Under the pieces are notes generated by a model that had not been told where the DNA came from, made no database searches, and was given only the letters and a program-made list of their open reading frames with translations. Both the position numbers and the translations under genes were made by a program. This document shows positions 17,740-26,786 of a stretch of 64,000 nt of DNA, one piece after another. Numbering within the stretch: position 1 is the stretch's first letter; every line of letters starts with the position of its first letter. The DNA lies in assembly GCF_002807035.1 (NCBI RefSeq), contig NZ_NIUC01000003.1, positions 1 through 64,000 on the forward strand, written 5' to 3'. This DNA is from Algoriphagus formosus. Its GTDB lineage: Bacteria; Bacteroidota; Bacteroidia; Cytophagales; Cyclobacteriaceae.

Positions 17740-17747
17740 CAAAACTA
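17740..17747 (-). promoter_or_regulatory. -7 element of the Usp-like gene
   Basis: TAGTTTTG on the minus strand fits TAnnTTTG exactly and lies 17 bases before the ATG. The Fnr-type dyad is centred 51.5 bp upstream of its first base, the same spacing as at hemN. Confidence 0.5.
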
Positions 17748-17791
17748 ATGCGCCCCTCCCAGTCAGGGTCTGACTAAACCCATGAGCAAAC

Positions 17792-17805
17792 CTGATAAAA
17801 ATCAG
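17792..17805. promoter_or_regulatory. Fnr-type dyad CTGAT-N4-ATCAG
   Basis: CTGATAAAAATCAG is identical (reverse complement) to the dyad in the alkB/hemN region. It lies 70 bp before the Usp-like ATG and beyond the terminator of the next gene upstream, as expected for an independent promoter. Confidence 0.7.
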
Positions 17806-17832
17806 TTTATTTGAGTTTTATCAGATTTTGAC

Positions 17833-17858
17833 CAAAAAAAAGAGGGCCTTGGCCCTCT
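17833..17858 (-). terminator. Rho-independent terminator of the 17882-18370 gene
   Basis: AGAGGGCC (17841-17848) and GGCCCTCT (17851-17858) form an eight-pair stem. On the minus strand it is followed by a run of T (A-run at 17833-17839 as written). Confidence 0.85.
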
Positions 17859-17881
17859 AAATGATTGATTTATTGATGATT

Positions 17882-18370
17882 TTAATCTTTTACGAGATTG
17901 AAAACATAGCTCCCTGCCACTGCCTGAACACCAAAAACTCTAGCGCCTGGGGCGGGAATATTAAACTCTAGTCGAAGGTTATTGCCCGTCTGAGTAAAGG
18001 AGATCTCCCGTCCTGCAGCGGGCTTGCTTCCTGTCAAAGTGAATTTGTCAAAATTGGTACCGGCAAAGCTCCAATTCCCAGAATTGTCAAAAAGATCATT
18101 GTTATTTCGAGAAGTATAGGTCCTCGAAGAGCCTGAGTTGAGAATTAGTTCAAAATTCTGATAGAGATCCGTAACAGTGTTTCCACTTCGAGTCACAGAT
18201 CCGCCACCTGCTATACTCCAGGATTGAGTACCAGTACCTGTAAGAGCTTCGATAGCCAATTCTTCAGGGGTTTTCTGAGGGGGTTGCGGTGTAGGGTCAT
18301 CACCACCACAAGCTGATGAAAAAATCACCAGAAGCATCAAAGCGAAAAGAGAGGAAAGATTTCTGTTCAT
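17882..18370 (-). CDS. Hypothetical lipoprotein
   Basis: A 162-residue protein with a type II signal peptide and lipobox SSAC; Cys21 is followed by GGDD and then a proline-rich linker (PTPQPPQKTPEE). The mature part is small and beta-rich with many Ser/Thr/Asn/Gly (about 50-162). That suits a lipocalin-like or calycin-like surface lipoprotein, but no family is recognised. The gene stands alone between its own promoter and a clear terminator, so it is monocistronic. GGDD after the cysteine resembles the acidic surface-export signals of Bacteroidota lipoproteins; surface exposure is inferred. Confidence 0.75.
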   Translation of the reverse strand: MNRNLSSLFALMLLVIFSSACGGDDPTPQPPQKTPEELAIEALTGTGTQSWSIAGGGSVTRSGNTVTDLYQNFELILNSGSSRTYTSRNNNDLFDNSGNWSFAGTNFDKFTLTGSKPAAGREISFTQTGNNLRLEFNIPAPGARVFGVQAVAGSYVFNLVKD

Positions 18371-18390
18371 ACTGATTTAAATTAGAACTT

Positions 18391-18420
18391 TAAAATTAGC
18401 CATATCTGTCTAAGTTCAAA
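18391..18420 (-). promoter_or_regulatory. Promoter of the hypothetical lipoprotein
   Basis: On the minus strand TTTG (18417-18420) is followed after 18 bases by TAATTTTA (18391-18398), one base off TAnnTTTG. It lies 20 bases before the ATG. Confidence 0.5.
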
Positions 18421-18428
18421 GCTAGGTC

Positions 18429-19049
18429 TCATTTATAATTCTCTAAGACTAGTTTTTGTTCGCAAAAATCAAATTCGCGAGGCTCGTTTGAGCAGATTAC
18501 AAGGATTTTATCACCCTGAAATTTCTTAATCATTTCCCGATACCAGTCGATTCCTCTGATATCTAAATTGGAGGTTGGTTCGTCTAAAAAGACAATACCT
18601 ACATCCGATATCATAGCCAGGATCAACTTCAGGCGTTGTTTCATCCCAGAGCTGAATTGAGAAACCATTTTTTGGCTATGCTCTTCCAAATAAGCAAGCT
18701 TGATGATATCCTCGGGAGTCATGCCATCGATAGGCTGTTTGAAGCGGAAGTGAAATTGAATTAGCTCTTCAAGGGTGAACTCTTCAGGTAGCTCCAAATA
18801 GGGGGCTGCTATACTAAGGTGTCGAAACCAATCCCCTTCATCTATATTTTTGCCTTCGAAATTGAAGTTGATTTTACCTGAAGTTAGTGGGATAGATCCA
18901 GTAAGGCATTTAAGAAGGGTAGACTTTCCAGAACCGTTACTTCCGGTAATAGCCAACTGATCTTTTGGCTTCAGAAGTAGGGATAGTTCTTTGAATATCC
19001 ATTCGTATTGGAAGCGCTTTGATGCTTTCTCTACACCTATTTCAAGCAT
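18429..19049 (-). CDS. ABC transporter ATP-binding protein
   Basis: A 206-residue stand-alone ABC ATPase. Walker A is GSNGSGKST (36-44), the signature is FSSGMKQRLK, and Walker B is VIFLDEPTSNLD, so all motifs are intact. It is short and compact, like CcmA-type or LolD-type subunits, but no permease lies beside it. It follows lpxA by 2 bp and is the last gene of the lipid A operon, which hints at an envelope role without proving one. The substrate is unknown. Confidence 0.85.
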   Translation of the reverse strand: MLEIGVEKASKRFQYEWIFKELSLLLKPKDQLAITGSNGSGKSTLLKCLTGSIPLTSGKINFNFEGKNIDEGDWFRHLSIAAPYLELPEEFTLEELIQFHFRFKQPIDGMTPEDIIKLAYLEEHSQKMVSQFSSGMKQRLKLILAMISDVGIVFLDEPTSNLDIRGIDWYREMIKKFQGDKILVICSNEPREFDFCEQKLVLENYK

Positions 19050-19051
19050 GC

Positions 19052-19831
19052 TTAATGGATGTAACCCTTCATGACTCCTCGCTCGGAGGACCTGATGAAA
19101 TTCAGAATTTCATCCCGTTCTTTGGTTGCAGGTAGGTTAATTTCAATTTCCTCCAGAGCTCTTGAATTATTCATGCTATTGAGGAAAAGGAACCGATAAA
19201 CCTCCTGAATATGAGCAATCGACTCAGATGAAAAGCCTCTTCTTCTCAAGCCTAAAGAATTGACACCGGCATAGGAGAGAGGTTCTCTCGCTGCTTTGGT
19301 AAAAGGGGGCACGTCTTTTCGTACCAAAGATCCGCCAGAGATCATGGAATGCATGCCGATTTTGACAAATTGATGGATAGCGCTAGAACCACCCACAATA
19401 GCCCAATCGTCGATGGACACATGACCAGCAATTTGCACAGAGTTGGCGATGATTACATGACTTCCAATCACACAGTCATGAGCCACATGGACATAAGCCA
19501 TTAGTAGACAATTGCTTCCAATGACTGTGGTTTGCTTATCTACAGTTCCTCTGCTTATAGTGACACATTCTCTGATGGTGGTATTGTCTCCGATGACAAC
19601 CGTGGACTCTTCACCTTGAAACTTGAGGTCTTGAGGAATGCCCGCGATAACAGCTCCAGGAAAAATTTTGCAGTTTTTGCCGATTCTCGCACCTGGAAAA
19701 ATTGTGACGTTTGGACCAATCCAAGTACCTTCACCTATCTCGACATTCTCATGAACCATCGTGAAAGGGTCGATTTGTACATTCTTCCCAATAGTTGCCT
19801 TGGGATCTATGTGGGCCATTGGACTGATCAT
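19052..19831 (-). CDS. lpxA: UDP-N-acetylglucosamine O-acyltransferase LpxA
   Basis: First enzyme of lipid A synthesis, 259 residues (family usual about 260). It is a left-handed beta-helix of hexapeptide repeats (IDPKATIGKNVQIDPFTMV, then many [LIV]G-x4 units). The catalytic histidine segment is YVHVAHDCVIG. The C-terminal helical part includes LRRRGFS, as in LpxA. It overlaps lpxC/fabZ by 4 bp (ATGA) and is followed 2 bp later by an ABC ATPase. Confidence 0.95.
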   Translation of the reverse strand: MISPMAHIDPKATIGKNVQIDPFTMVHENVEIGEGTWIGPNVTIFPGARIGKNCKIFPGAVIAGIPQDLKFQGEESTVVIGDNTTIRECVTISRGTVDKQTTVIGSNCLLMAYVHVAHDCVIGSHVIIANSVQIAGHVSIDDWAIVGGSSAIHQFVKIGMHSMISGGSLVRKDVPPFTKAAREPLSYAGVNSLGLRRRGFSSESIAHIQEVYRFLFLNSMNNSRALEEIEINLPATKERDEILNFIRSSERGVMKGYIH

Positions 19832-21222
19832 GATTCTTTACGAGTTATACTTGCTGTCATTACTGCCTCGCAGACGAGTGTGTTTCCGACATAGGCTTCT
19901 CCTCTCATTTTAGCGATTCCTCTTCGAATAGGTGCAAGCAATTCACATTTGAATATAAGTGTATCTCCCGGAAGAACCATCTTTCGGAATTTGCAGCTTT
20001 CTATTCCCAAGAAATAAGTCCAGTAATTTTCCGGATCGTCTACGGTGCTTAGAACCAGAATCCCGCCAGTCTGAGCCATAGCTTCTACCTGCAATACTCC
20101 CGGCATCACGGGGTTTCCTGGAAAATGGCCTAGAAAGAATGGCTCATTCATAGTCACGTTCTTTACACCGGCTACCACTGTGTCATCCAGATAGATTACT
20201 TTGTCTAGTAGCTGAAATGGATATCTGTGCGGAAGGATATTGCTGATTTGATTGATATCCATCACCGGCGGAAGCTTGGGGTCATAGTAAGGGATATGGG
20301 AAGAGGATGCCTTTTCCATGGCCCTTTTGATCTTTTTTGCAAAAGCCACATTGGCAGCATGCCCAGGTCTAGCAGCTAAAATTTGGGCTTTCAGTGGTCT
20401 TCCTACCAAGGCAAGGTCACCAACTACATCCAGAAGCTTGTGTCTGGCAGGTTCATTTTTGTATCGAAGGTCCACATTGTTTAGAATCCCCTCTTTTTTG
20501 ACTTCCACATGTTGCTTGTTAAACATCTTCGCCAGATGCTGCAACTCATCTTTCTCTACGACTCGATCTACCACCACGATGGCGTTATTCAAATCTCCAC
20601 CTTTAATAAGGTTAGAATTGTAGAGCATTTCCAGCTCATGCAAAAAACAAAAAGTCCTGCATGAAGCGATTTCAGATTTGAATTGACTGATATCCGTGAT
20701 GGAGGCATGTTGACTTCCTAAAACAGGTGAATTGTAGTCCACCATGACAGTCACTCGGTAATTATCTGTCGGTAAGGCTACCATTTCCACTTCGCGGGAA
20801 GCGTCTTTATACTGAATGCTTTCTTGTACCTCGAAGAATCTTCTCAACGCATTTTGCTCCTCAAATCCTGCATCCTCCAATACTTCGATGAATTGGATGG
20901 AAGAGCCATCCATAATCGGAGGTTCGGGACCGTCCAATTGGATCAATACATTGTCAACTTCCAATCCTACAAGCGCTGCCAGCACATGCTCCACCGTGTA
21001 AACCCTAGCTCCATTTTGCTCCAAAGTGGTGCCTCGGGAAACATCCACCACCAGGTCACAGTCAGCATCCACTGTAGGTCGACCTTCGAGATCTATTCTT
21101 TGAAACTTGATTCCGTGATTGGGAGGAGCAGGTAAAAAGGTCATGTTAGAGATGACTCCTGTGTGAAGTCCGACTCCTGACAGTTCTACTTGCTTCTTTA
21201 TGGTATGTTGTTTTACTTTCAT
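19828..21222 (-). CDS. lpxC/fabZ: Bifunctional LpxC deacetylase / FabZ dehydratase
   Basis: A 464-residue fusion typical of Bacteroidota. The N-terminal part (about 1-300) is the zinc-dependent UDP-3-O-acyl-GlcNAc deacetylase Lpx[15 protein letters not shown], with zinc ligands H79 (TVEH), H261 and D265 (ARHKLLD). The C-terminal part (about 320-464) is a hot-dog-fold 3-hydroxyacyl-ACP dehydratase Fab[23 protein letters not shown] with catalytic H366, and E380. The fusion couples the committed step of lipid A to the fatty acid elongation step that uses the same acyl-ACP. It lies between lpxD and lpxA. Confidence 0.96.
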   Translation of the reverse strand: MKVKQHTIKKQVELSGVGLHTGVISNMTFLPAPPNHGIKFQRIDLEGRPTVDADCDLVVDVSRGTTLEQNGARVYTVEHVLAALVGLEVDNVLIQLDGPEPPIMDGSSIQFIEVLEDAGFEEQNALRRFFEVQESIQYKDASREVEMVALPTDNYRVTVMVDYNSPVLGSQHASITDISQFKSEIASCRTFCFLHELEMLYNSNLIKGGDLNNAIVVVDRVVEKDELQHLAKMFNKQHVEVKKEGILNNVDLRYKNEPARHKLLDVVGDLALVGRPLKAQILAARPGHAANVAFAKKIKRAMEKASSSHIPYYDPKLPPVMDINQISNILPHRYPFQLLDKVIYLDDTVVAGVKNVTMNEPFFLGHFPGNPVMPGVLQVEAMAQTGGILVLSTVDDPENYWTYFLGIESCKFRKMVLPGDTLIFKCELLAPIRRGIAKMRGEAYVGNTLVCEAVMTASITRKES

Positions 21223-21261
21223 CGTGTTGGTTAAGCAGTTAGATAGCTTTGGGGCGCAAAA

Positions 21262-22284
21262 TTAAGCCTTTTTTTCGAGTTCTTTGAGTCTCTTCTCCAG
21301 CTCTTCAAGATTTTTGAAGAGAGAATAGGACTTGAGAAACTGCTTCATGTCCATTCCCATGTATCCAAAGACTGTCTGTCCGGGCTTTTTGATTGACTTA
21401 CTTACGCCTGTATTGGCGCCGATGGTGGTCTTTTCGGCAATTTTAATGTGCCCCACAATACCTGCCTTTCCTGCGAGGACTGAGTTTTTTCCAATTTCTG
21501 AAGAGCCGGAAATACCAGCCTGTGCGGCGACGACCGTATTTTCGCCGATGATTACATTATGAGCAATTTGGACTAAGTTGTCGATTTTAGCTCCTTTTTG
21601 GATGATGGTAGAGCCCATAGTGGCGCAGTCTACGGTCGTATTGGCTCCTATGCTTACATGATCTTCTAAAATTACATTGCCGATTTGAGGGATGGCTTTG
21701 TAGCTTCCATCTTCCTGAGGAGCAAAACCAAAACCTTCCGAACCAACTACAGCACCCGGATGAATCTCGCAATGATTGCCTAATACCGAACCATCGCAAA
21801 TTTTGGCACCAGGATGTATGATGCAATTATCTCCAATTGTGACTTGGTTACCGATATATGCGTGAGGATGAATTTTTACCCCATTTCCGATTTGACACTT
21901 TTTACCGATGTAGGAAAAAGCCCCTCTGTAGTGACCGTCTCCGATTTGACTGCTTGGATCCATATAGCTCGGCTCTTCCACACCAGATTGGGAGTTTTTG
22001 GTAAACTGAGCGTAGGTTTCGAGGATTTGGGTAAAACTTGAGTAAGCGTCTTTTACTCGGATGAGATTCGTTTTATAGGGTTTTTTGGGAGTGAAATTTT
22101 GAGAGACAATGACAGCAGAAGCCTCAGTTTCGTATAAAAAAGCCTCATATTTTTCATTGGCTAAAAAGCTTACCCCTCCTGCCTTACCTTCCTGAATTTT
22201 ATCCAGTCTATTGACTTTTATTTGAGGATCTCCCTCGACGGTGCCTTGGAGAAGTTCGGCTAGCTGCCCAAGCGTAAATTCCAT
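21262..22284 (-). CDS. lpxD: UDP-3-O-acylglucosamine N-acyltransferase LpxD
   Basis: A 340-residue acyltransferase for the third lipid A step. The N-terminal uridine-binding domain (about 1-100) contains GVSFLANEKYEAFLYETEASAVIV. A long hexapeptide-repeat beta-helix follows, with the catalytic QIAHNVIIGENTVVAAQ segment and GFGFAPQEDGSY. A short C-terminal coiled coil rich in Lys and Glu ends the protein. It lies 14 bp after the HD-domain gene and 39 bp before lpxC/fabZ on the same strand, so it is part of one operon. Confidence 0.95.
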   Translation of the reverse strand: MEFTLGQLAELLQGTVEGDPQIKVNRLDKIQEGKAGGVSFLANEKYEAFLYETEASAVIVSQNFTPKKPYKTNLIRVKDAYSSFTQILETYAQFTKNSQSGVEEPSYMDPSSQIGDGHYRGAFSYIGKKCQIGNGVKIHPHAYIGNQVTIGDNCIIHPGAKICDGSVLGNHCEIHPGAVVGSEGFGFAPQEDGSYKAIPQIGNVILEDHVSIGANTTVDCATMGSTIIQKGAKIDNLVQIAHNVIIGENTVVAAQAGISGSSEIGKNSVLAGKAGIVGHIKIAEKTTIGANTGVSKSIKKPGQTVFGYMGMDMKQFLKSYSLFKNLEELEKRLKELEKKA

Positions 22285-22298
22285 AAAGCGTAAGTATT

Positions 22299-23531
22299 TT
22301 AAGGTTTTAAAATTAGGGTTTTAGCCTTACAAACGTAATGCTTCTCAACTATTTTGCTCATGATTTGAATATTTGGCAAGTCAGCAGCGTCGGCTACATC
22401 AACCACTTTCCCCTTTTTTGTGAGGATCGAAATCCTATCCTTGGCTAGATATCCATAATTACTCAAGGTGCCAGCCGAGAAAAAATAGGGTAGATGTTCT
22501 TTGGGGATTTTAAGCTTTTTAATGGTTTTTTCTTCGAGAATTCCGATTTCTTCTTTTTCGAAGGGAATATTGGAAAGTTGGATCTTGAAAAGATTTCTGG
22601 TCAAAAACATCCTGGAAATATTCGCCAAAACATAGTCAGGGGAGTTTTTCCATAGTTTGATGGCTCCCCAAATGTCCAAATCATCAAGCTCTAGGAAGAT
22701 CCGTAGCAATTCCGGATTAGTCTGGAAGTCTGATTCAGTGATTTTGTGCCCAAGCAAATAGTCAAATTCATCTGTGATCCCAAAGATTTTGTCCTCAGCC
22801 TTCAGATCCTTTGCTCGCTGAATCAGGTTGATAAGCATTTTTTCAGCGCAGACTGTCGTCTTGTGCAGATAGACCTGCCAGTACATCAGTCGACGGGCAC
22901 TTAGAAAGTTTTCGATGGAATAAATTCCTTTTTCTTCGATGACTATCTTGTCATTTTTGACATCCATCATTTTGATGATCCGATCAGCGCCGATAGTCCC
23001 TTCGGATACGCCAGTAAAAAAACAATCCCGCTGCAAATAGTCCAAGCGATCAATATCCAACTGGCTGGAAACGAGTTGATGGAAGAACTTCCGCTCATAT
23101 TGATTTTTGAAAATTTTCAAAGTGAGATCAAGTCTTCCTCCTAGTTCTCGATTGAGCATTTCGATTATCAAAATCGAAAGCTTTTCATGAGGTATTGATC
23201 GGAGAAGGCTGTATTCCAAAGCATGCGAAAACGGTCCATGACCGATATCATGCAGCAAAATCGCAATCAAAGTGGCTTCAAATTCCTCGTCGGATATTTC
23301 AATACCTTTGGTTCTGAGATGGTCTAGGGTCACATGCATGAGATGCATGGCACCAAGTGCATGGTGGAATCGCGTATGTAAAGCACCGGGATAGACAAAA
23401 TCAGTCAAACCCAATTGCTTGATCCGGCGTAATCTCTGAAAGTATGGGTGGTCAATGATCTCAAAAATCAATTCACTTGGAATTGTAATAAAACCATAAA
23501 CGGGATCATTGAGTATTTTCTGGCTTTTCAA
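22299..23531 (-). CDS. HD domain phosphohydrolase
   Basis: A 410-residue protein with an N-terminal HD domain of the dGTPase/SAMHD1-like kind: HTRFHHALGAMHLM, then LLHDIGHGPFSHALE, then LDIDRLDYLQRD. These supply the metal-binding H...HD...D set. NDPVYGFITIP at the start is shared by a widespread Bacteroidota family. Nucleotide substrate cannot be told by eye. It is the first gene of the operon leading into lpxD-lpxC/fabZ-lpxA and is divergent from porX. Confidence 0.85.
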   Translation of the reverse strand: MKSQKILNDPVYGFITIPSELIFEIIDHPYFQRLRRIKQLGLTDFVYPGALHTRFHHALGAMHLMHVTLDHLRTKGIEISDEEFEATLIAILLHDIGHGPFSHALEYSLLRSIPHEKLSILIIEMLNRELGGRLDLTLKIFKNQYERKFFHQLVSSQLDIDRLDYLQRDCFFTGVSEGTIGADRIIKMMDVKNDKIVIEEKGIYSIENFLSARRLMYWQVYLHKTTVCAEKMLINLIQRAKDLKAEDKIFGITDEFDYLLGHKITESDFQTNPELLRIFLELDDLDIWGAIKLWKNSPDYVLANISRMFLTRNLFKIQLSNIPFEKEEIGILEEKTIKKLKIPKEHLPYFFSAGTLSNYGYLAKDRISILTKKGKVVDVADAADLPNIQIMSKIVEKHYVCKAKTLILKP

Positions 23532-23551
23532 GGAGGCCTGTTTTGTTTACC

Positions 23552-23585
23552 CAAAAGTAATTATAATTTTAAAAGAATCGGACAA
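23552..23585 (-). promoter_or_regulatory. Promoter of the HD-lpxD-lpxC/fabZ-lpxA operon
   Basis: On the minus strand TACTTTTG (23552-23559) matches TAnnTTTG exactly. A TTG lies 23 bases upstream (23583-23585). The -7 element is 20 bases before the ATG at 23531. Confidence 0.5.
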
Positions 23586-23589
23586 CACT

Positions 23590-25146
23590 ATGAACCAAAA
23601 TGCCTCCATCCTCTGGGCAGATGATGAAATCGACCTGCTCAAACCCCATATTCTTTTTCTAGAACAGAAAGGTTATCAGATCACCACGGTCAATTCGGGT
23701 GTAGATGCTATTGAAGAAATCGAAAAAGGGATGTTTGATGTAGTTTTTTTAGATGAGATGATGCCGGGAATGACCGGATTGGAGACACTGCAGCAGATCA
23801 AGCAGATCAAACCTCAGATTCCCGTGGTGATGATCACCAAGAGCGAAGAAGAGCACATCATGAATGATGCGATAGGAGGGAAGATCGCTGATTACCTGAT
23901 CAAACCCCTTAATCCAAGTCAAATTTGGCTTTCAGTAAAAAAAATCCTTCAAAATCGTCAGCTGATCGATCAGAAGACTACGATGAATTATCAGCAGGAT
24001 TTTATGAATATTTCCATGGCAGTTGGAGATGCGGTTGATCATGAAGATTGGGCTAATATTTATACCAAGCTGACCTATTGGGAGCTCCAAATCGACGAGA
24101 CGGAGAATAAAAGCATGAAAGAGGTCCTAGAGACTCAAAAGTCAGAAGCAGATGCCAATTTTGCTCGTTTTGTCAAGGAATCCTACCTGTCCTGGATGGA
24201 AGAAAAAAATCAGGAAAAGCCTCTGATTTCTCCGAATGTGATGAGAAAAAAGGTCTTCCCAAGAATTCAAAGTGGCAAACCGCTCTTTTTTATAGTCATT
24301 GATAATCTCAGACTGGATCAGTGGGAAGATATGGAATCCCTGCTTACTCCTTATTTCTCGATTGCCGAGAAGGAGACCTATTACAGTATCCTACCAACGA
24401 CCACTGCTTTTGCCAGAAATGCTCTTTTCAGTGGGATGATGCCTTTGGATATGGCTAGATTTTACCCTCAATATTGGGAAAATGAAGATACAGATGAAGG
24501 CAAAAACAACTTTGAAGAAGAGTGGATTCGGATCAATCTGGAAAAAAATCGGCAAAAAATAAGATTTTCCTACACCAAAATCCTGCAGGCTGCTCATGGT
24601 AGAAGTGCAGTCGATCAGTTTCATACTATGTTACAAAATGAGCTAAATGTCTTGGTTTATAATTTTGTCGATATGGTTTCTCATGCACGGACGGATATGA
24701 AGATGATTCGTGAACTTGCCCCCGATGAATCCGCCTATCGATCACTTACCAAAAGCTGGTTTGAGCACTCGACACTTTTTGAGATGCTAAAGAAAATTCA
24801 GCAAGCGGGAGCAGATGTAATTATCACCACTGACCACGGGACCAAGCGGGTCAACAAGCCCTATCGAATCATCGGAGATAAAAACGTCACGACGAACCTC
24901 AGATACAAGCAGGGTAAAAACCTAAATTATGAGCCCGGGAAAGTTTTTGAGGTTTCGAAACCTGAAGAAGCCAAACTTCCCAAATTGAATGTTTCGAGTG
25001 CTTATGTATTCGCTGTGGAGGATTATTTCTTTGCCTATCCCAATAATTACAATTATTATGTCAATTTTTACAAGGACACCTTTCAGCATGGAGGGATTTC
25101 TCTGGAAGAAATGATTGTCCCGATTGTCTATCTCAAATCAAAATAA
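23590..25146 (+). CDS. porX: PorX-type response regulator with PglZ (alkaline phosphatase fold) effector
   Basis: A 518-residue two-domain protein. The N-terminal receiver domain has the acidic pair DDE, the phosphoacceptor D55 (VVFLDEMMPG), T83 and K105 (LIKPLNP). A helical linker leads to a C-terminal PglZ domain of the alkaline phosphatase superfamily (FIVIDNLRLDQWE, YYSILPTTTAFARNA, ITTDHGT, QHGGISLEEMIVPI). PorX controls the type IX secretion system in Bacteroidota and its PglZ domain has oligonucleotide phosphodiesterase activity in studied cases. I chose ATG 23590; the frame is open to 23509, but that would run into the divergent HD gene. PorY is not in the window. Confidence 0.93.
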   Translation: MNQNASILWADDEIDLLKPHILFLEQKGYQITTVNSGVDAIEEIEKGMFDVVFLDEMMPGMTGLETLQQIKQIKPQIPVVMITKSEEEHIMNDAIGGKIADYLIKPLNPSQIWLSVKKILQNRQLIDQKTTMNYQQDFMNISMAVGDAVDHEDWANIYTKLTYWELQIDETENKSMKEVLETQKSEADANFARFVKESYLSWMEEKNQEKPLISPNVMRKKVFPRIQSGKPLFFIVIDNLRLDQWEDMESLLTPYFSIAEKETYYSILPTTTAFARNALFSGMMPLDMARFYPQYWENEDTDEGKNNFEEEWIRINLEKNRQKIRFSYTKILQAAHGRSAVDQFHTMLQNELNVLVYNFVDMVSHARTDMKMIRELAPDESAYRSLTKSWFEHSTLFEMLKKIQQAGADVIITTDHGTKRVNKPYRIIGDKNVTTNLRYKQGKNLNYEPGKVFEVSKPEEAKLPKLNVSSAYVFAVEDYFFAYPNNYNYYVNFYKDTFQHGGISLEEMIVPIVYLKSK

Positions 25147-25153
25147 TTCAGAT

Positions 25154-25582
25154 TTGGACACAAAAATTTACGGAATAGACCAGCTTGATGACATCGCCTC
25201 TTGGGTGGTAGATAAGGCAGGAGAGGAACGAATTTGGGTATTCAAAGGTGAAATAGGGGCTGGAAAAACGACTCTTGTCAAGAGTATCGCTAAGCAGCTA
25301 AATGTCGTTGATCCGATAAGTAGTCCGACATTTGGTCTTGTCAATCATTATGCAAGAAATACTGGAGAGGAAATTTACCATTTTGACTTTTACCGAATAG
25401 AAGATCCCGATGAAGTCTTGGATATCGGAATAGAAGAGTATTTTTATAGTGGCAATATTTGCTGGATAGAATGGCCAGAAAAGATTGCTCCATACCTTCC
25501 AGATGAGTTTTTCTTAATAGAAATAGCTTATCTAGATACACAAACCCGAAAAATAACCCTAGAACATTTCCATAATGCCTAG
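25154..25582 (+). CDS. tsaE: tRNA threonylcarbamoyladenosine ATPase TsaE
   Basis: P-loop protein of the YjeE/TsaE family, needed with TsaB and TsaD for t6A37 modification of tRNAs. Walker A is GEIGAGKTT, followed by DPISSPTFGLVNHY and YHFDFYRIEDPDEV; CWIEWPEKI is the family's tryptophan motif. No ATG occurs in the frame near the N-terminus. Candidate starts are TTG 25154 (8 bp after the porX stop, 142 residues), which I chose, or TTG 25115 inside porX (155 residues). It overlaps ald by 8 bp. Confidence 0.9.
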   Translation: MDTKIYGIDQLDDIASWVVDKAGEERIWVFKGEIGAGKTTLVKSIAKQLNVVDPISSPTFGLVNHYARNTGEEIYHFDFYRIEDPDEVLDIGIEEYFYSGNICWIEWPEKIAPYLPDEFFLIEIAYLDTQTRKITLEHFHNA

Positions 25583-26786
25583 CGAAATTAAAGAAATAGC
25601 AGCCGTGGGATTGATACCAAAAGAAGCCCCTTTAGCTGTGCAGAAAAGGAAAAACCCGATCACGATTGGCTTGCCAAAAGAAAGATCCTCCGAGGAAAGG
25701 AGAGTACTTTTGACCCCTGAGGCGGTAGGTCTTCTGAGTAATAATGGGCTTCAAGTCATTATTGAGACTGGTGCGGGGAAAGCTTCCAAATTCACAGATC
25801 AAGATTATTCTGATGCTGGTGCCAAAGTGGTTTATTCTTCCAAGGAGGCCTTAGAGGCTCAGTTGGTTTTGAAAGTTGATGCGCCGGATTTGGAGGAAAT
25901 AGAGCAGATGAGTCTAGGGGCTTGCTTGATTTCAGCGTTGCAGATTTCCAGACAAAACAAAGAGTTCATCGAAGCATTAAATGCCAAGAAGATCACGGCG
26001 ATTGCCTTTGAGTATCTGGAAGATAAGGTAGGAGGGATGCCAGTAGTCAGGGCTATGTCAGAAATAGCCGGAAGTACTGTAATGCTGATTGCAGCGGAAT
26101 ACCTTTCGAGTGTAAATGACGGTAAAGGGCTGATTCTCGGTGGTGTCACAGGAGTGCCGCCCACTCAAGTGGTGATTATCGGAGCGGGAACCGTGGCAGA
26201 ATATGCGGCACGAACAGCCTTAGGACTAGGTGCAAATATCAAGGTTTTTGATAATCATATTTACAAGCTTCGACGCTTGAAGCAGCTTCTAGGCCAGCAG
26301 ATTTACACCTCAACTATTGACAACTTGACACTTACTCAAGCACTTTCGGAAGCCGATGTAGTCATCGGTGCTCTAAGAGCTGAGAAAGGTAGAAATAAAA
26401 TCGTGGTCAGTGAAGAAATGGTTGCGAATATGATGCATGGAAGCATTATCATCGATGTGGGGATTGACCAAGGTGGCTGCTTTGAAACTTCAAAGATGAC
26501 TACGCATGAAGATCCTACTTATCAGATACATGATGTGACTCATTACTGTGTGCCAAATATTGCTTCAAGAGTTTCCCGAACAGCTTCTTATTCTTTATCG
26601 AATATTTTCACCCCAATTGTCTTACAAATGGCAGACTTAGGCGGGCCCGAAGAAATGATTTTTAATTATCGATGGTTTTTGAGAGGAGTGTATACCTATA
26701 GGGGTAGCCTGACCAATGCTTATTTAGCCAAAAGATTTGATCTCACTCATAAGGAATTACAGCTACTTTTAGCAGCGAGGTATTGA
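25575..26786 (+). CDS. ald: Alanine dehydrogenase
   Basis: NAD-dependent enzyme that interconverts L-alanine and pyruvate plus ammonia; 403 residues. The N-terminal catalytic domain shows GLPKERSSEERRVLLTPEAV and the lysine segment LVLKVDAPD. The Rossmann fold is at about 193-225 (VVIIGAGTVAEYAARTALGLGA). CVPNIASRVSRTASYSLSNI carries the conserved PNI segment. The first 30 or so residues are an extra N-terminal extension compared with the usual 370-residue enzyme, seen in Bacteroidota homologues. It ends directly against the convergent regulator gene. Confidence 0.9.
   Translation: MPSEIKEIAAVGLIPKEAPLAVQKRKNPITIGLPKERSSEERRVLLTPEAVGLLSNNGLQVIIETGAGKASKFTDQDYSDAGAKVVYSSKEALEAQLVLKVDAPDLEEIEQMSLGACLISALQISRQNKEFIEALNAKKITAIAFEYLEDKVGGMPVVRAMSEIAGSTVMLIAAEYLSSVNDGKGLILGGVTGVPPTQVVIIGAGTVAEYAARTALGLGANIKVFDNHIYKLRRLKQLLGQQIYTSTIDNLTLTQALSEADVVIGALRAEKGRNKIVVSEEMVANMMHGSIIIDVGIDQGGCFETSKMTTHEDPTYQIHDVTHYCVPNIASRVSRTASYSLSNIFTPIVLQMADLGGPEEMIFNYRWFLRGVYTYRGSLTNAYLAKRFDLTHKELQLLLAARY

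Noticed and set aside
23509-23589. N-terminal extension of porX
   Set aside because: It would overlap the first codons and promoter of the divergent HD-domain gene, and family alignment starts at 23590.
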